From Acidobacteria bacterium UBA2994 (lineage in GTDB: Bacteria; Acidobacteriota; Vicinamibacteria; Vicinamibacterales; UBA8438), in contig DEAA01000075.1 in the NCBI GenBank assembly GCA_002346545.1, positions 6,633 to 35,453 of the forward strand: DNA of 28,821 bases, written 5' to 3'. The first letter of the stretch is position 1; every line of letters starts with the position of its first letter. This document shows positions 1 to 7,166 of this stretch, one piece after another. Under the pieces are notes generated by a model that saw nothing but the letters and a program-made list of their open reading frames with translations, made no database searches and had not been told where the DNA came from. A program made the position numbers and the translations under genes.

Positions 1-1363
1 GGGGAGCGGCCTCGCCGAGCCGCTGGCCGATCCGGGTGACAGCCCAGAGCACCGCGTCGAGCGCGCCGCAGATCGTGCTGTCGTATAAATAGTCGCCCAC
101 CAAGATCAACTGCGGCCATCTAGGATCGGGGCAGTGGCGAGTCTCGAGCGGCTGCAGCGGCACGCCGCCCGGCAGCGCCGACACTCCGCTTCGTCCCTGC
201 CAGCGGTCTACGGCGCCGCTCAAAAAATGGGTCTCAGCGCCGGACAGCACTCCCGGCATGGCAGCCCGCACCCCCTGCACGATCTCCTCATCCGTCCGGC
301 GCGCCCAACGCGCGGCTGCGTCTCCCCCGAGCAGCCAGCTCTGAATACCGAGGCTACCGGCATCAGGCGTCGGAGACTTGTCGTATACCGTGACGCCATC
401 GAACGCATCGCTGACGAAGTAGTCTTCGGGAAAGCGGTCGGCCCAGAAACGACGCCCAAAGAACAAAGTCACCCGTAGATAGACCGTCGTATGGTCGTGG
501 TGGCGCAGATGCGCGCCAACGGCAGCAGCCAGCTGAGAATCGCTCCACCGCAGGCTGGCCAACGCGGGTGGCGTCAGCGTCACCACGAGTGCATCAAAAT
601 CGAGGGCACCCACTCCCTCCTCCGCGCTGTCGATCCGTACCCGCAAGCCTCGATCCTCGGTCGCCTCGATGGCCTCGACAACCGCCCCAGAGCGCAGGGG
701 AGAAGCCACTCGGTCGGCCAACGCTCGCACGAGCCCTTCATTGCCACCGGCCAGGGTATACATCGAACAATAGCCGGGGTGATCGATGAGCAGATTATCG
801 AATCCGAAGAGTCCGCTCGTCTGATGCGGCTCGGCAGCGAGGTCGCTGTGGCACTGCATGGCCGTGAACCAGCGCGCGACCGGATCGTCGAGCTCGCTGA
901 GCACGTCCTCGAACGTTCGTCCGCTCCATGGGTGATCGTTGTCCTGCGGCTGTCCTGCCTGCGCATACCTCTGCGGCGGTCGCAGCCGTGTGCCCTTGTC
1001 CCAGAACCGCCGGAGCTGGTCCATCCCTCGTGCCCCAACCAGTGCTTGGAGGCCGGCGTCGTCATAAACGACCTGATCGCATGCCACGAAGTACGGGGTG
1101 CCGGTCAACGGGCGCGTCTCGAGCCCTAGATGGCTGACGAGGTTTCGCAGGTGCGGGTTGCCAGCAATGTCGTAGAACTCGGCGACGCCCGCCTCGTATA
1201 CGCTGCCAACTTCTGGCACGACCGTGGTTCGCACCCGCCCGCCAAGGCGCCTGGCGCCTTCAAGCACCTGCACCTCGACCCGATCGCCGTAGAGTTGTTC
1301 CAATAGGTAGGCACACAGCAGCCCGCTGAAGCCACCGCCGATTACACCGACTCGCTCTGCCAC
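1..1363 (-). CDS. Flavin-containing amine oxidase family protein (3' end outside window)
   Basis: Reading the minus strand from a GTG at 1363 gives about 454 codons without a stop to the window edge. The N-terminus shows an FAD-binding Rossmann fold: VGVIGGGFSGLLCAYLLEQ at residues 5-23, a beta-strand ending in LE, then LGGR, the usual layout of the amine oxidase/protoporphyrinogen oxidase/desaturase superfamily. Near the visible end, LILVGDYLYDSTICGALDAV resembles the C-terminal FAD-contacting motif of flavin monoamine oxidases. An in-frame TAG lies eight codons upstream and no ATG lies between, so GTG is the probable start; no strong Shine-Dalgarno is visible. It follows mutS on the same strand after 60 bases and may be co-transcribed. 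The substrate cannot be told: amine, amino acid and porphyrinogen oxidases share this fold. The family call is firm; the exact function is unknown. Confidence 0.8.
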   Translation of the reverse strand, partial: MAERVGVIGGGFSGLLCAYLLEQLYGDRVEVQVLEGARRLGGRVRTTVVPEVGSVYEAGVAEFYDIAGNPHLRNLVSHLGLETRPLTGTPYFVACDQVVYDDAGLQALVGARGMDQLRRFWDKGTRLRPPQRYAQAGQPQDNDHPWSGRTFEDVLSELDDPVARWFTAMQCHSDLAAEPHQTSGLFGFDNLLIDHPGYCSMYTLAGGNEGLVRALADRVASPLRSGAVVEAIEATEDRGLRVRIDSAEEGVGALDFDALVVTLTPPALASLRWSDSQLAAAVGAHLRHHDHTTVYLRVTLFFGRRFWADRFPEDYFVSDAFDGVTVYDKSPTPDAGSLGIQSWLLGGDAAARWARRTDEEIVQGVRAAMPGVLSGAETHFLSGAVDRWQGRSGVSALPGGVPLQPLETRHCPDPRWPQLILVGDYLYDSTICGALDAVLWAVTRIGQRLGEAAP

Positions 1364-1423
1364 TACTGAACCGCCGGCCTAAGCAGAGCACAGCGATTGC
1401 CCGCACCGAGACTCCAGCGCACG

Positions 1424-4069
1424 CTAGTCGACCTCGGCCTTCAGCTCAGCCAGTAGGGTCAGCGCCTCCAGCGGGGTCAGCTGGTCGATATCCAGTTCCC
1501 GCAATCGACGGACGAGCGCGGGTGACGGCGCAGCCTCTCCGGCAAAGAGGCCGAGCTGTGGCGGGGGCTCCGGGCCATCGCCAGCCAACGTCGGGCGCCC
1601 GCTCCGTGACAACTCATCCCGTTCGAGCCCCGAGAGGATCTGCTTTGCCCTCGCAACCGCGGTGGCTGGCAGGCCAGCCAGTCGTGCCACCTGAATGCCG
1701 TAGCTTCGATCCGATCGACCAGCCTCGACCTTCCGCAGAAAGTGGATCTCGTCCTCCCACTCCCGAGCCACGACGTGGTAATTGGCCACCCCCTCGAGGG
1801 CGTCGGCCACGTCGGTGAGCTCGTGATAGTGGGTTGCGAACAAAGTCTTCGGTCGCGCCCGGCGATCCGTGGCCAGGTGCTCTGCCACCGCCCATGCGAT
1901 GCTCAATCCGTCGTAGGTCGCCGTGCCGCGACCGATCTCATCAAGCAGGACCAGGCTACGTGAGGTCGCGGTATGTAGGATGTTAGCCGTCTCCTCCATC
2001 TCCACCATAAAGGTAGACTGTCCGCGCGCGATGTTGTCCGATGCCCCAACTCTGGCAAAGATTCGGTCGGTCATCGGCACCTTCGCCTGATTCGCCGGCA
2101 CGAACGAACCGATCTGGGCCAACAACACTATGATGGCAGTCTGACGGAGATACGTCGATTTTCCGCCCATGTTCGGTCCGGTCAGGATGATGACCTGGTG
2201 GGTGGTGCCGTTGAGGGTCACGTCATTCGGGACGAAAGTATGTCCCACGTGACGTTCCACCACCGGATGCCGCCCTTCCGTAATCCGTAGCTCGTCCCCG
2301 TCGTGGACCTGAGGCTTGGTGTAGTCATGTATGGCGGCCACTTCGGCCAACCCAGCAAGCACGTCGAGCGTAGCCAACGCGCGCGCCGACTCCTGGATGC
2401 GAGCAGCTTCGGCGGCCACCTGGTCACGCAGCCCGTCGAAGATCTCGATCTCACGCTCCAAAATGCGTTCGTCGGCACCGATCACCTTGCGCTCGTACTC
2501 CTTGAGCGGCGGGGTAATGAAGCGTTCACCGCTGGCGATGGTCTGCTTGCGGTGATAGTCCGCCGGGACCGCGTGTAGGTTCGCCTTCGACACCTCGATG
2601 TAGTAGCCGAAGACCCGGTTGAACCGGATCTTGAGAGAGGCAATGCCAGTGCGGGACCGTTCCGCCGTCTCCATCGCCGCAATCTGCGCTTTGCCGCCCC
2701 GGCTGACGTCCCGCAGCTCATCCAGATCGGCATCGACGCCGTCTCGGATCGCACCACCATCGCGTGCCAGCACCGGGGGTTCTGGGGCAACAGCGGCCTC
2801 CACAGTGTCGCGAACGTCCGGCACCTCGTCGAGCGACGCCAGCAAGCTTGTAGTGAGCGGCGCCTCGAGCCCGGACGCCACGGCCTTGAGTCTGGGAATC
2901 GCCGCGAGTGAACGCTGCAACGCCAGGAGGTCGCGGGGCCCGGCCGACCCCATCGCGGCCCGGGCAACCAGACGCTCCAGGTCGTGTACTCCGTCGAGAA
3001 CCTCGCGCAGCTTCCCGCGCTCCACGGTACGGAACGCCAACTCCTCGACTGCATCCAGCCTGTCCTGTACCCGTTCACGATTGACCAGCGGTGCCGTCAG
3101 CCACCCGCGCAGCAGACGCCCGCCCATGGCGGTCACCGTCTGGTCTATCTCGTCAAGTAAGGAGCCGGTCCTAGTCCCCTCGCTAGAGACCACGACCTCC
3201 AGATGCTTCATTGTCGAGGGATCCACCACCATAGCCCCATCGGCCGAACGGAATTCGATGCTCCGGACATGGCCCAGTTGCGCCTTCTGGGTCTCCCGTA
3301 GAAACGCGACCAGCGCACCTGCTGCGGCGACGGCAGCCGGGCGGTCGTCGAGCCCGAAGCCACCCAGCCCGACGGTGCCGAGCTGCTCGGTCAGCGCCTC
3401 ACGCGCCCGGTCGAGGTCGAACGCCCAGGCGTCCATCTCGGTCACGAGAGGCGGTGCCGTCGGCGGAAACAGGCCGTCGAGGCTGCTCCCTGACGCGGCC
3501 AGCACCTCCCGTGGTCGCAGCACAGCGATGTCATCAGCCAGCGCTTGCCGACCCGCCTCACCCTCGTACTCAGCTGCGGCGAACTGACCCGTGGAAAGAT
3601 CAACCAGAGCCATGCCGAGCCGCCCGGTGCCCCCCATTTCGGCAGCAATACCCATCAAATAGGTCGGTTCGCGCTCCTCGAGATAGGCGGTGTCGGTGAA
3701 GGTGCCTGGCGACACCACACGCACCACTTCGCGTCGAACGATCCCTTTCGCCTTTTTGGGATCCTCAACCTGCTCGCAAATCGCGACCCGAAACCCCCTC
3801 TTAACCAGCCGGGTTAGGTAGCCGTCGGCTGCGTGGTGCGGGATCCCGCACATCGGGATGCCGCCGCCGGCGTCCTTCGATCGAGAGGTCAGGGTGAGAT
3901 CGAGGACCCGAGCCGCTGTTAGGGCGTCCTCGTAAAACATCTCGTAAAAATCGCCCATCCGAAAGAAGACAATCGCGTTGGGGTGCGTCCGCTTAGCGTC
4001 CAGATACTGCCGCATGGCGGGCGTCGGCCCCTGCGCGGACGCAGACTTGCTCGACGTTGATGGGGTCAC
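1424..4069 (-). CDS. mutS: DNA mismatch repair protein MutS
   Basis: MutS binds base mismatches and small loops and, using ATP, recruits MutL to start repair. From the GTG at 4069 the protein has 881 residues, normal for the family. MRQYL...FFRMGDFYEMFYEDA opens the mismatch-binding domain; the Phe-x-Glu pair that wedges into the mismatch is F41/E43. The ATPase domain has Walker A GPNMGGKST (about 631-639), Walker B LVLLDEIGRGTATYDG (about 705-720) and the downstream ATHYHEL motif. The C-terminus ends in a short helical segment. The frame is open further upstream, with an ATG at 4165 and a GTG at 4093. I prefer 4069 because homology begins just after it, an AGG lies five bases upstream, and the ATG at 4165 would overlap the tsaB start. 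The 55 extra upstream residues look non-conserved. Confidence 0.95.
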   Translation of the reverse strand: MTPSTSSKSASAQGPTPAMRQYLDAKRTHPNAIVFFRMGDFYEMFYEDALTAARVLDLTLTSRSKDAGGGIPMCGIPHHAADGYLTRLVKRGFRVAICEQVEDPKKAKGIVRREVVRVVSPGTFTDTAYLEEREPTYLMGIAAEMGGTGRLGMALVDLSTGQFAAAEYEGEAGRQALADDIAVLRPREVLAASGSSLDGLFPPTAPPLVTEMDAWAFDLDRAREALTEQLGTVGLGGFGLDDRPAAVAAAGALVAFLRETQKAQLGHVRSIEFRSADGAMVVDPSTMKHLEVVVSSEGTRTGSLLDEIDQTVTAMGGRLLRGWLTAPLVNRERVQDRLDAVEELAFRTVERGKLREVLDGVHDLERLVARAAMGSAGPRDLLALQRSLAAIPRLKAVASGLEAPLTTSLLASLDEVPDVRDTVEAAVAPEPPVLARDGGAIRDGVDADLDELRDVSRGGKAQIAAMETAERSRTGIASLKIRFNRVFGYYIEVSKANLHAVPADYHRKQTIASGERFITPPLKEYERKVIGADERILEREIEIFDGLRDQVAAEAARIQESARALATLDVLAGLAEVAAIHDYTKPQVHDGDELRITEGRHPVVERHVGHTFVPNDVTLNGTTHQVIILTGPNMGGKSTYLRQTAIIVLLAQIGSFVPANQAKVPMTDRIFARVGASDNIARGQSTFMVEMEETANILHTATSRSLVLLDEIGRGTATYDGLSIAWAVAEHLATDRRARPKTLFATHYHELTDVADALEGVANYHVVAREWEDEIHFLRKVEAGRSDRSYGIQVARLAGLPATAVARAKQILSGLERDELSRSGRPTLAGDGPEPPPQLGLFAGEAAPSPALVRRLRELDIDQLTPLEALTLLAELKAEVD

Positions 4070-4116
4070 GGTACCTGGGAGAGGCTGCGCCACACTCGAA
4101 CGGACGGCGCCTGCTG

Positions 4117-4146
4117 TTACGACCGGCGAATGTGTGTGAGTATACC
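4117..4146 (+). promoter_or_regulatory. Possible sigma-70-type promoter for tsaB-rimI
   Basis: TTACGA (4117-4122) and TATACC (4141-4146) are separated by 18 bases and lie in the only non-coding space between the divergent mutS and tsaB starts. The -10 match ends 17 bases before the tsaB ATG, which would leave a leader of roughly ten bases and agrees with the lack of a Shine-Dalgarno there. Consensus matches are partial, so this is a candidate only. Confidence 0.3.
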
Positions 4147-4163
4147 CTCTCTCCAAAGCCACC

Positions 4164-4898
4164 ATGCTTATCCTGGCACTCGACACGACCACCACCGAAG
4201 GCAGCCTCGCACTAGCCCGCGACGGCCGGCTCATCGAGGCCCGCAGTGGTCTGGGCGAACGGACTCACGGCGAACGGCTCCCGTCCGAGATCACGACCCT
4301 GCTCGGATTGCACGATGCCGCCCTTAGAGACATCGACCGCTTCGTGGTTGCCGCCGGCCCCGGGTCGTTCACCGGGCTCCGGGTGGGCATCGCCACTGTG
4401 CAGGGCCTAGCGCTCGCCCTTGGTCGAAAGGCCATCGCCATCTCCGTCCTCGACGCCCTGCTCGAGATCGGGATCGCACCAGACTCCCGGCGACCTTCTC
4501 CTCCCGAGGCAATCCTGGCCTGGATGGACGGCAAGCGCGGCGAGGTCTTCGCGGCCCTGTACCTGAACTCGACAGAGCCCGAGGCCTGGCGCCTGCATCT
4601 GGGGCCGGTCGCCGAACGGCCGGACGCTCTCCTGGAGCGCTGGGCCGGGGACCTCAACCGCCCCCGGCTGTCGGTTGTAGGGGACGCGGTCACAGCCTGC
4701 CGAAACCTGCTCGAAACGCGTCTTCCAAGCGCCACTCATCTTGTGGGCGATCTCCCCCCCATCGCCGGTGCGCTAGCGGTGATGGCCACCCGCCCCCCCT
4801 GGTCTGAGAACGCTCACGCGCCCCACGCAATCCAACCGGTCTACGTGCGGCGACCCGACGCCGAACGGGCCCGCGACCGGCGGCGCCAGATCAAGTGA
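4164..4898 (+). CDS. tsaB: tRNA t6A37 threonylcarbamoyladenosine biosynthesis protein TsaB
   Basis: TsaB (YeaZ) is the non-catalytic ASKHA-fold partner of TsaD in making N6-threonylcarbamoyladenosine at position 37 of ANN-decoding tRNAs. The 244-residue protein begins MLILALDTTTTEGSLAL, the typical first strand and phosphate-loop-like turn, and has the diagnostic AAGPGSFTGLRVGIATVQGL segment at about residues 69-88, used in TsaB dimer and TsaD contacts. Length is usual. The ATG at 4164 is chosen because the conserved N-terminus starts exactly there; no clear ribosome-binding site precedes it. It overlaps the next gene, rimI, by four bases (GTGA), a pairing common in bacteria. tsaD and tsaE are not in the window. 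Confidence 0.93.
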   Translation: MLILALDTTTTEGSLALARDGRLIEARSGLGERTHGERLPSEITTLLGLHDAALRDIDRFVVAAGPGSFTGLRVGIATVQGLALALGRKAIAISVLDALLEIGIAPDSRRPSPPEAILAWMDGKRGEVFAALYLNSTEPEAWRLHLGPVAERPDALLERWAGDLNRPRLSVVGDAVTACRNLLETRLPSATHLVGDLPPIAGALAVMATRPPWSENAHAPHAIQPVYVRRPDAERARDRRRQIK

Positions 4899-5359
4899 CG
4901 CCGGTGGCCACGGTCTTCGCGGTGCGCCAGATTACCGATCTTCCCGCCCTGCTCCGTATCGAACTCGCCTCCTTCTCCCGTCCCTGGACGCCTGCCATGT
5001 TTCAACAAGCCTTCGCGGATCCGCACACGATCGTGCTGGCCGTCCGCGATACCGATGGAACGATCGCAGGATTCGTGGTCGGGCGGGTCGTGGCGGACGA
5101 ACTCGAGATCCTGATCGTGGCGGTGGACCCAGATCGACGACGCCAGGGCATGGGCCAGCGGCTCGTGCTAGCGATGCTCGACCTCGGCCGCGAACAGGGC
5201 GCGCGTGCCGCGAGCCTCGAGGTGAGGCGGTCCAATCGTGCCGCCAGGCGTCTTTACGAACGCCTCGGCTTCCAACGCGAGGCGGTCCGCCAGGCCTACT
5301 ACCAGGACCCACTCGAGGATGGGCTCATCTACTGGCATCGGGCACTGAGCCCGTCTTGA
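4895..5359 (+). CDS. rimI: GNAT N-acetyltransferase, RimI-like (ribosomal protein S18 N-alpha-acetyltransferase)
   Basis: This 154-residue GNAT enzyme probably transfers acetyl from acetyl-CoA to a protein N-terminus; RimI acts on ribosomal protein S18. ILIVAVDPDRRRQGMGQRLV (residues 72-91) holds the R/Q-x-x-G-x-G acetyl-CoA pyrophosphate loop. LEVRRSNRAARRLYERLGF (108-126) matches the RimI motif carrying the likely catalytic Glu109 and Tyr121, and the YYQDPLEDGLIYWHRAL tail (135-151) is also RimI-like. The start is GTG, whose last two bases plus the next A form the tsaB stop, so translation is probably coupled. Placement directly after tsaB is the usual context. Exact protein targets cannot be read from sequence. 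Confidence 0.88.
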   Translation: MTPVATVFAVRQITDLPALLRIELASFSRPWTPAMFQQAFADPHTIVLAVRDTDGTIAGFVVGRVVADELEILIVAVDPDRRRQGMGQRLVLAMLDLGREQGARAASLEVRRSNRAARRLYERLGFQREAVRQAYYQDPLEDGLIYWHRALSPS

Positions 5360-5430
5360 AGCCCATCTGGCCTTGTGGTACGTTTCGGCACCAATCGTCG
5401 TGGACGAGTTTCGATGAACCGAGCCGCCAG

Positions 5431-5436
5431 GGAGGT
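5431..5436 (+). promoter_or_regulatory. Ribosome-binding site of the YdcH-like gene
   Basis: GGAGGT lies three bases before the ATG at 5440 (with GGGAGG two bases further upstream as an alternative register). It decides this start over the longer open frame that extends back into the end of rimI. Confidence 0.6.
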
Positions 5437-5439
5437 GGC

Positions 5440-5673
5440 ATGACGACGGACTCGCAGTTACTGAAAGACCAACTTCTGCGGACCGACCACGGGTTCCGCC
5501 AGCTCGCTGAACAGCACCACGTGCTGGACACCCGCCTCGACCAGCTCTCAAGCCAGCACATCCTCTCGGAACCGGAACAGCTGGAGCGGATCACCTTGAA
5601 GAAACGAAAGCTGCGGCTCAAACACCGGATGCAGCACATCCTGCGCCGCCACGTCGACCCGCCGACAGCGTAG
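5440..5673 (+). CDS. Small YdcH/DUF465-like helical protein
   Basis: The 77-residue product is very hydrophilic and predicted to be two long helices. Features seen are heptad-like Leu spacing (QLLKDQLLRTDHGFRQLAEQ, then LDTRLDQLSSQHILSEPEQ) and a basic segment ITLKKRKLRLKHRMQHIL. This pattern, with the LKK+KL+LKD/H core near the C-terminus, is that of the YdcH/DUF465 family, whose biochemical role is not established. The start is fixed by a strong GGAGGT just upstream. It stands 80 bases after rimI and 39 bases before psd on the same strand, so it may be expressed with the phospholipid genes, but no functional link is known. Confidence 0.75.
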   Translation: MTTDSQLLKDQLLRTDHGFRQLAEQHHVLDTRLDQLSSQHILSEPEQLERITLKKRKLRLKHRMQHILRRHVDPPTA

Positions 5674-5712
5674 CAACCCGCGAGTCACGGCAGAACCGCG
5701 CCTCTCGTTTAC

Positions 5713-6339
5713 ATGACCATTGATCGCGCCGGGTGGCCGTTCATCGGTGCCGCATGGCTGCCGGCCGCAGCATGCCTGTTCACTGGCCTCCCTCTTCCCG
5801 CCATCGGGCTAGCGATTCTCGGTGTGGCGCTCGGCCTCTTCTTCCGGGACCCGGTGCGACATCCCCCCACAGAACCCGGCATCGTGGTTTCGCCGGCCGA
5901 CGGCAAGGTTCTCTCAACGGGTCAGGCCGATCCCACGCTCGCCCCGGAGGGGGCCTGGGAACAAATCAGCATCTTCCTGTCGCCGCTCGACGTGCACGTC
6001 AACCGGGTTCCGCACGAGGGCCGCGTCACGCGCGTCGACCACGTACCAGGCAAATTCCTACCGGCATACCGCGACCGAGCGGAGGCCGAGAACGAGCGAA
6101 ACGAAGTATGGGTTGAATATGAAGACCACACGATCGTATTCCGGCAAGTGGTTGGCACGCTGGCCAGGCGCGTCGTCTGCCGGGTAAAGGTTGGAGACTC
6201 GGTGCGGACGGGCGAACGGTTCGGTATCATGAAGTTCGGCTCCCGGATGGACGTCTTTCTTCCAGCCGGAACCGATCTGCTAGTCACAGCAGGCGACACA
6301 GTACGTGGCGGCGAAACCATCGTCGCGCGATTGATCTAG
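5713..6339 (+). CDS. psd: Phosphatidylserine decarboxylase proenzyme, short type
   Basis: Psd decarboxylates phosphatidylserine to phosphatidylethanolamine at the membrane. The 208-residue protein is of the short bacterial class. It starts with a hydrophobic region (residues 8-44, one or two membrane helices) ending in FFRDPVRHPP, then VVSPADGKV (58-66, including the conserved Asp63), FLSPLDVHVNRVPHEG (88-103, with the conserved His), and FGIMKFGSRMDVFLP (170-184). Self-cleavage is expected at Gly176-Ser177, the Ser becoming the pyruvoyl group; GS is the normal pair in this class. pssA, which makes its substrate, follows after 5 bases, so the two form a pathway pair. The ATG at 5713 precedes the hydrophobic segment directly. 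Confidence 0.93.
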   Translation: MTIDRAGWPFIGAAWLPAAACLFTGLPLPAIGLAILGVALGLFFRDPVRHPPTEPGIVVSPADGKVLSTGQADPTLAPEGAWEQISIFLSPLDVHVNRVPHEGRVTRVDHVPGKFLPAYRDRAEAENERNEVWVEYEDHTIVFRQVVGTLARRVVCRVKVGDSVRTGERFGIMKFGSRMDVFLPAGTDLLVTAGDTVRGGETIVARLI

Positions 6340-6344
6340 CAACT

Positions 6345-7166
6345 ATGGCTCGAGTACTAGCGGTCCTCCGGGGCAAGAAGCAGAACCGACGATTCCGGCG
6401 CGGCGTCTATCTTCTGCCAAGCATGTTCACCGTCGGGAACCTGTTCTGCGGGTATGCGTGCATCGTGCACGCGATGCGGGGCGCCTACGCGACAGCGGCG
6501 GTGTTCATCGGCGTCGCCATCGTGCTGGACGGGCTCGACGGGCGCATCGCCAGGCTGGCTGACGCCGCAAGCGAGTTCGGCGGCGAGTTCGACTCGCTTG
6601 CGGACGTGATCTCGTTCGGTGTCGCCCCTGCGATCCTGATGTTCAGCTGGGGGCTTGAAGGCCTAGGCCGCCTTGGCTGGGCGATCGGCTTTCTGTATGT
6701 CACCGCCACCGCCTTGCGCCTTGCGCGATTCAACGTGCAGCCGGGCAGCAGTGACAAACGCTACTTCATCGGCATGCCCAGTCCGGCGTCGGCCGGTGTG
6801 CTCGCGTCCACCGTCTTCGCGTGGCCGGCCGGTTTCGGGATCGAGCAAGGCCCCACCCTGGCCTTGGCGATTGTCACCGTCCCGGCCGGACTCATGGTGA
6901 GCCGTCTCCGGTTCCGCAGCCTCGGAGCCCTGGCACTGCGGCCGCGCAGCTCGTCTCTGGTCTTACTGCAGTTCGCCGGCCTGATCGCGGCCATCGCCGT
7001 CGAACCCCGACCGGTTCTCTTCGCGATGTCCTACGCCTACCTACTGTCTGGCCCGAGCGGATTCCTGTGGACCAAGCTCAGGCCCGCGAGTAAACGTGGG
7101 GGCAAGGCCGCGACAGCCAACTCCACACAGCGCACGCAAGCTACCGGCTCAGGCCTCGGTGGCTGA
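6345..7166 (+). CDS. pssA: CDP-diacylglycerol-serine O-phosphatidyltransferase
   Basis: PssA joins CDP-diacylglycerol and serine to give phosphatidylserine, which the adjacent Psd then decarboxylates. The 273-residue membrane protein contains an exact CDP-alcohol phosphatidyltransferase motif D-x2-D-G-x2-A-R-x8-G-x3-D-x3-D: D62, D65, G66, A69, R70, G79, D83, D87. VYLLPSMFTVGNLFCGY (21-37) before it is typical of the bacterial type II PssA subclass. Several hydrophobic helices follow (about 48-62, 95-120, 140-165, 195-215). The last 30 residues are polar and low in complexity. The gene begins 5 bases after psd ends. Its 3' end overlaps the end of the opposite-strand kinase by 18 bases. Confidence 0.93.
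   Translation: MARVLAVLRGKKQNRRFRRGVYLLPSMFTVGNLFCGYACIVHAMRGAYATAAVFIGVAIVLDGLDGRIARLADAASEFGGEFDSLADVISFGVAPAILMFSWGLEGLGRLGWAIGFLYVTATALRLARFNVQPGSSDKRYFIGMPSPASAGVLASTVFAWPAGFGIEQGPTLALAIVTVPAGLMVSRLRFRSLGALALRPRSSSLVLLQFAGLIAAIAVEPRPVLFAMSYAYLLSGPSGFLWTKLRPASKRGGKAATANSTQRTQATGSGLGG

Noticed and set aside
491..1129. 212-codon open frame on the plus strand
   Set aside because: It lies opposite the flavin oxidase gene; the product has no family pattern and looks like a GC-rich antisense shadow.
2619..3587. 322-codon plus-strand open frame inside mutS
   Set aside because: Ser/Arg/Ala-rich product typical of the reverse complement of GC-rich coding DNA; mutS on the other strand is certain.
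5356..5439. Longer 105-codon version of the YdcH-like gene
   Set aside because: It would need a TTG start overlapping the rimI stop; the added residues are not helical or conserved and GGAGGT marks the ATG at 5440.
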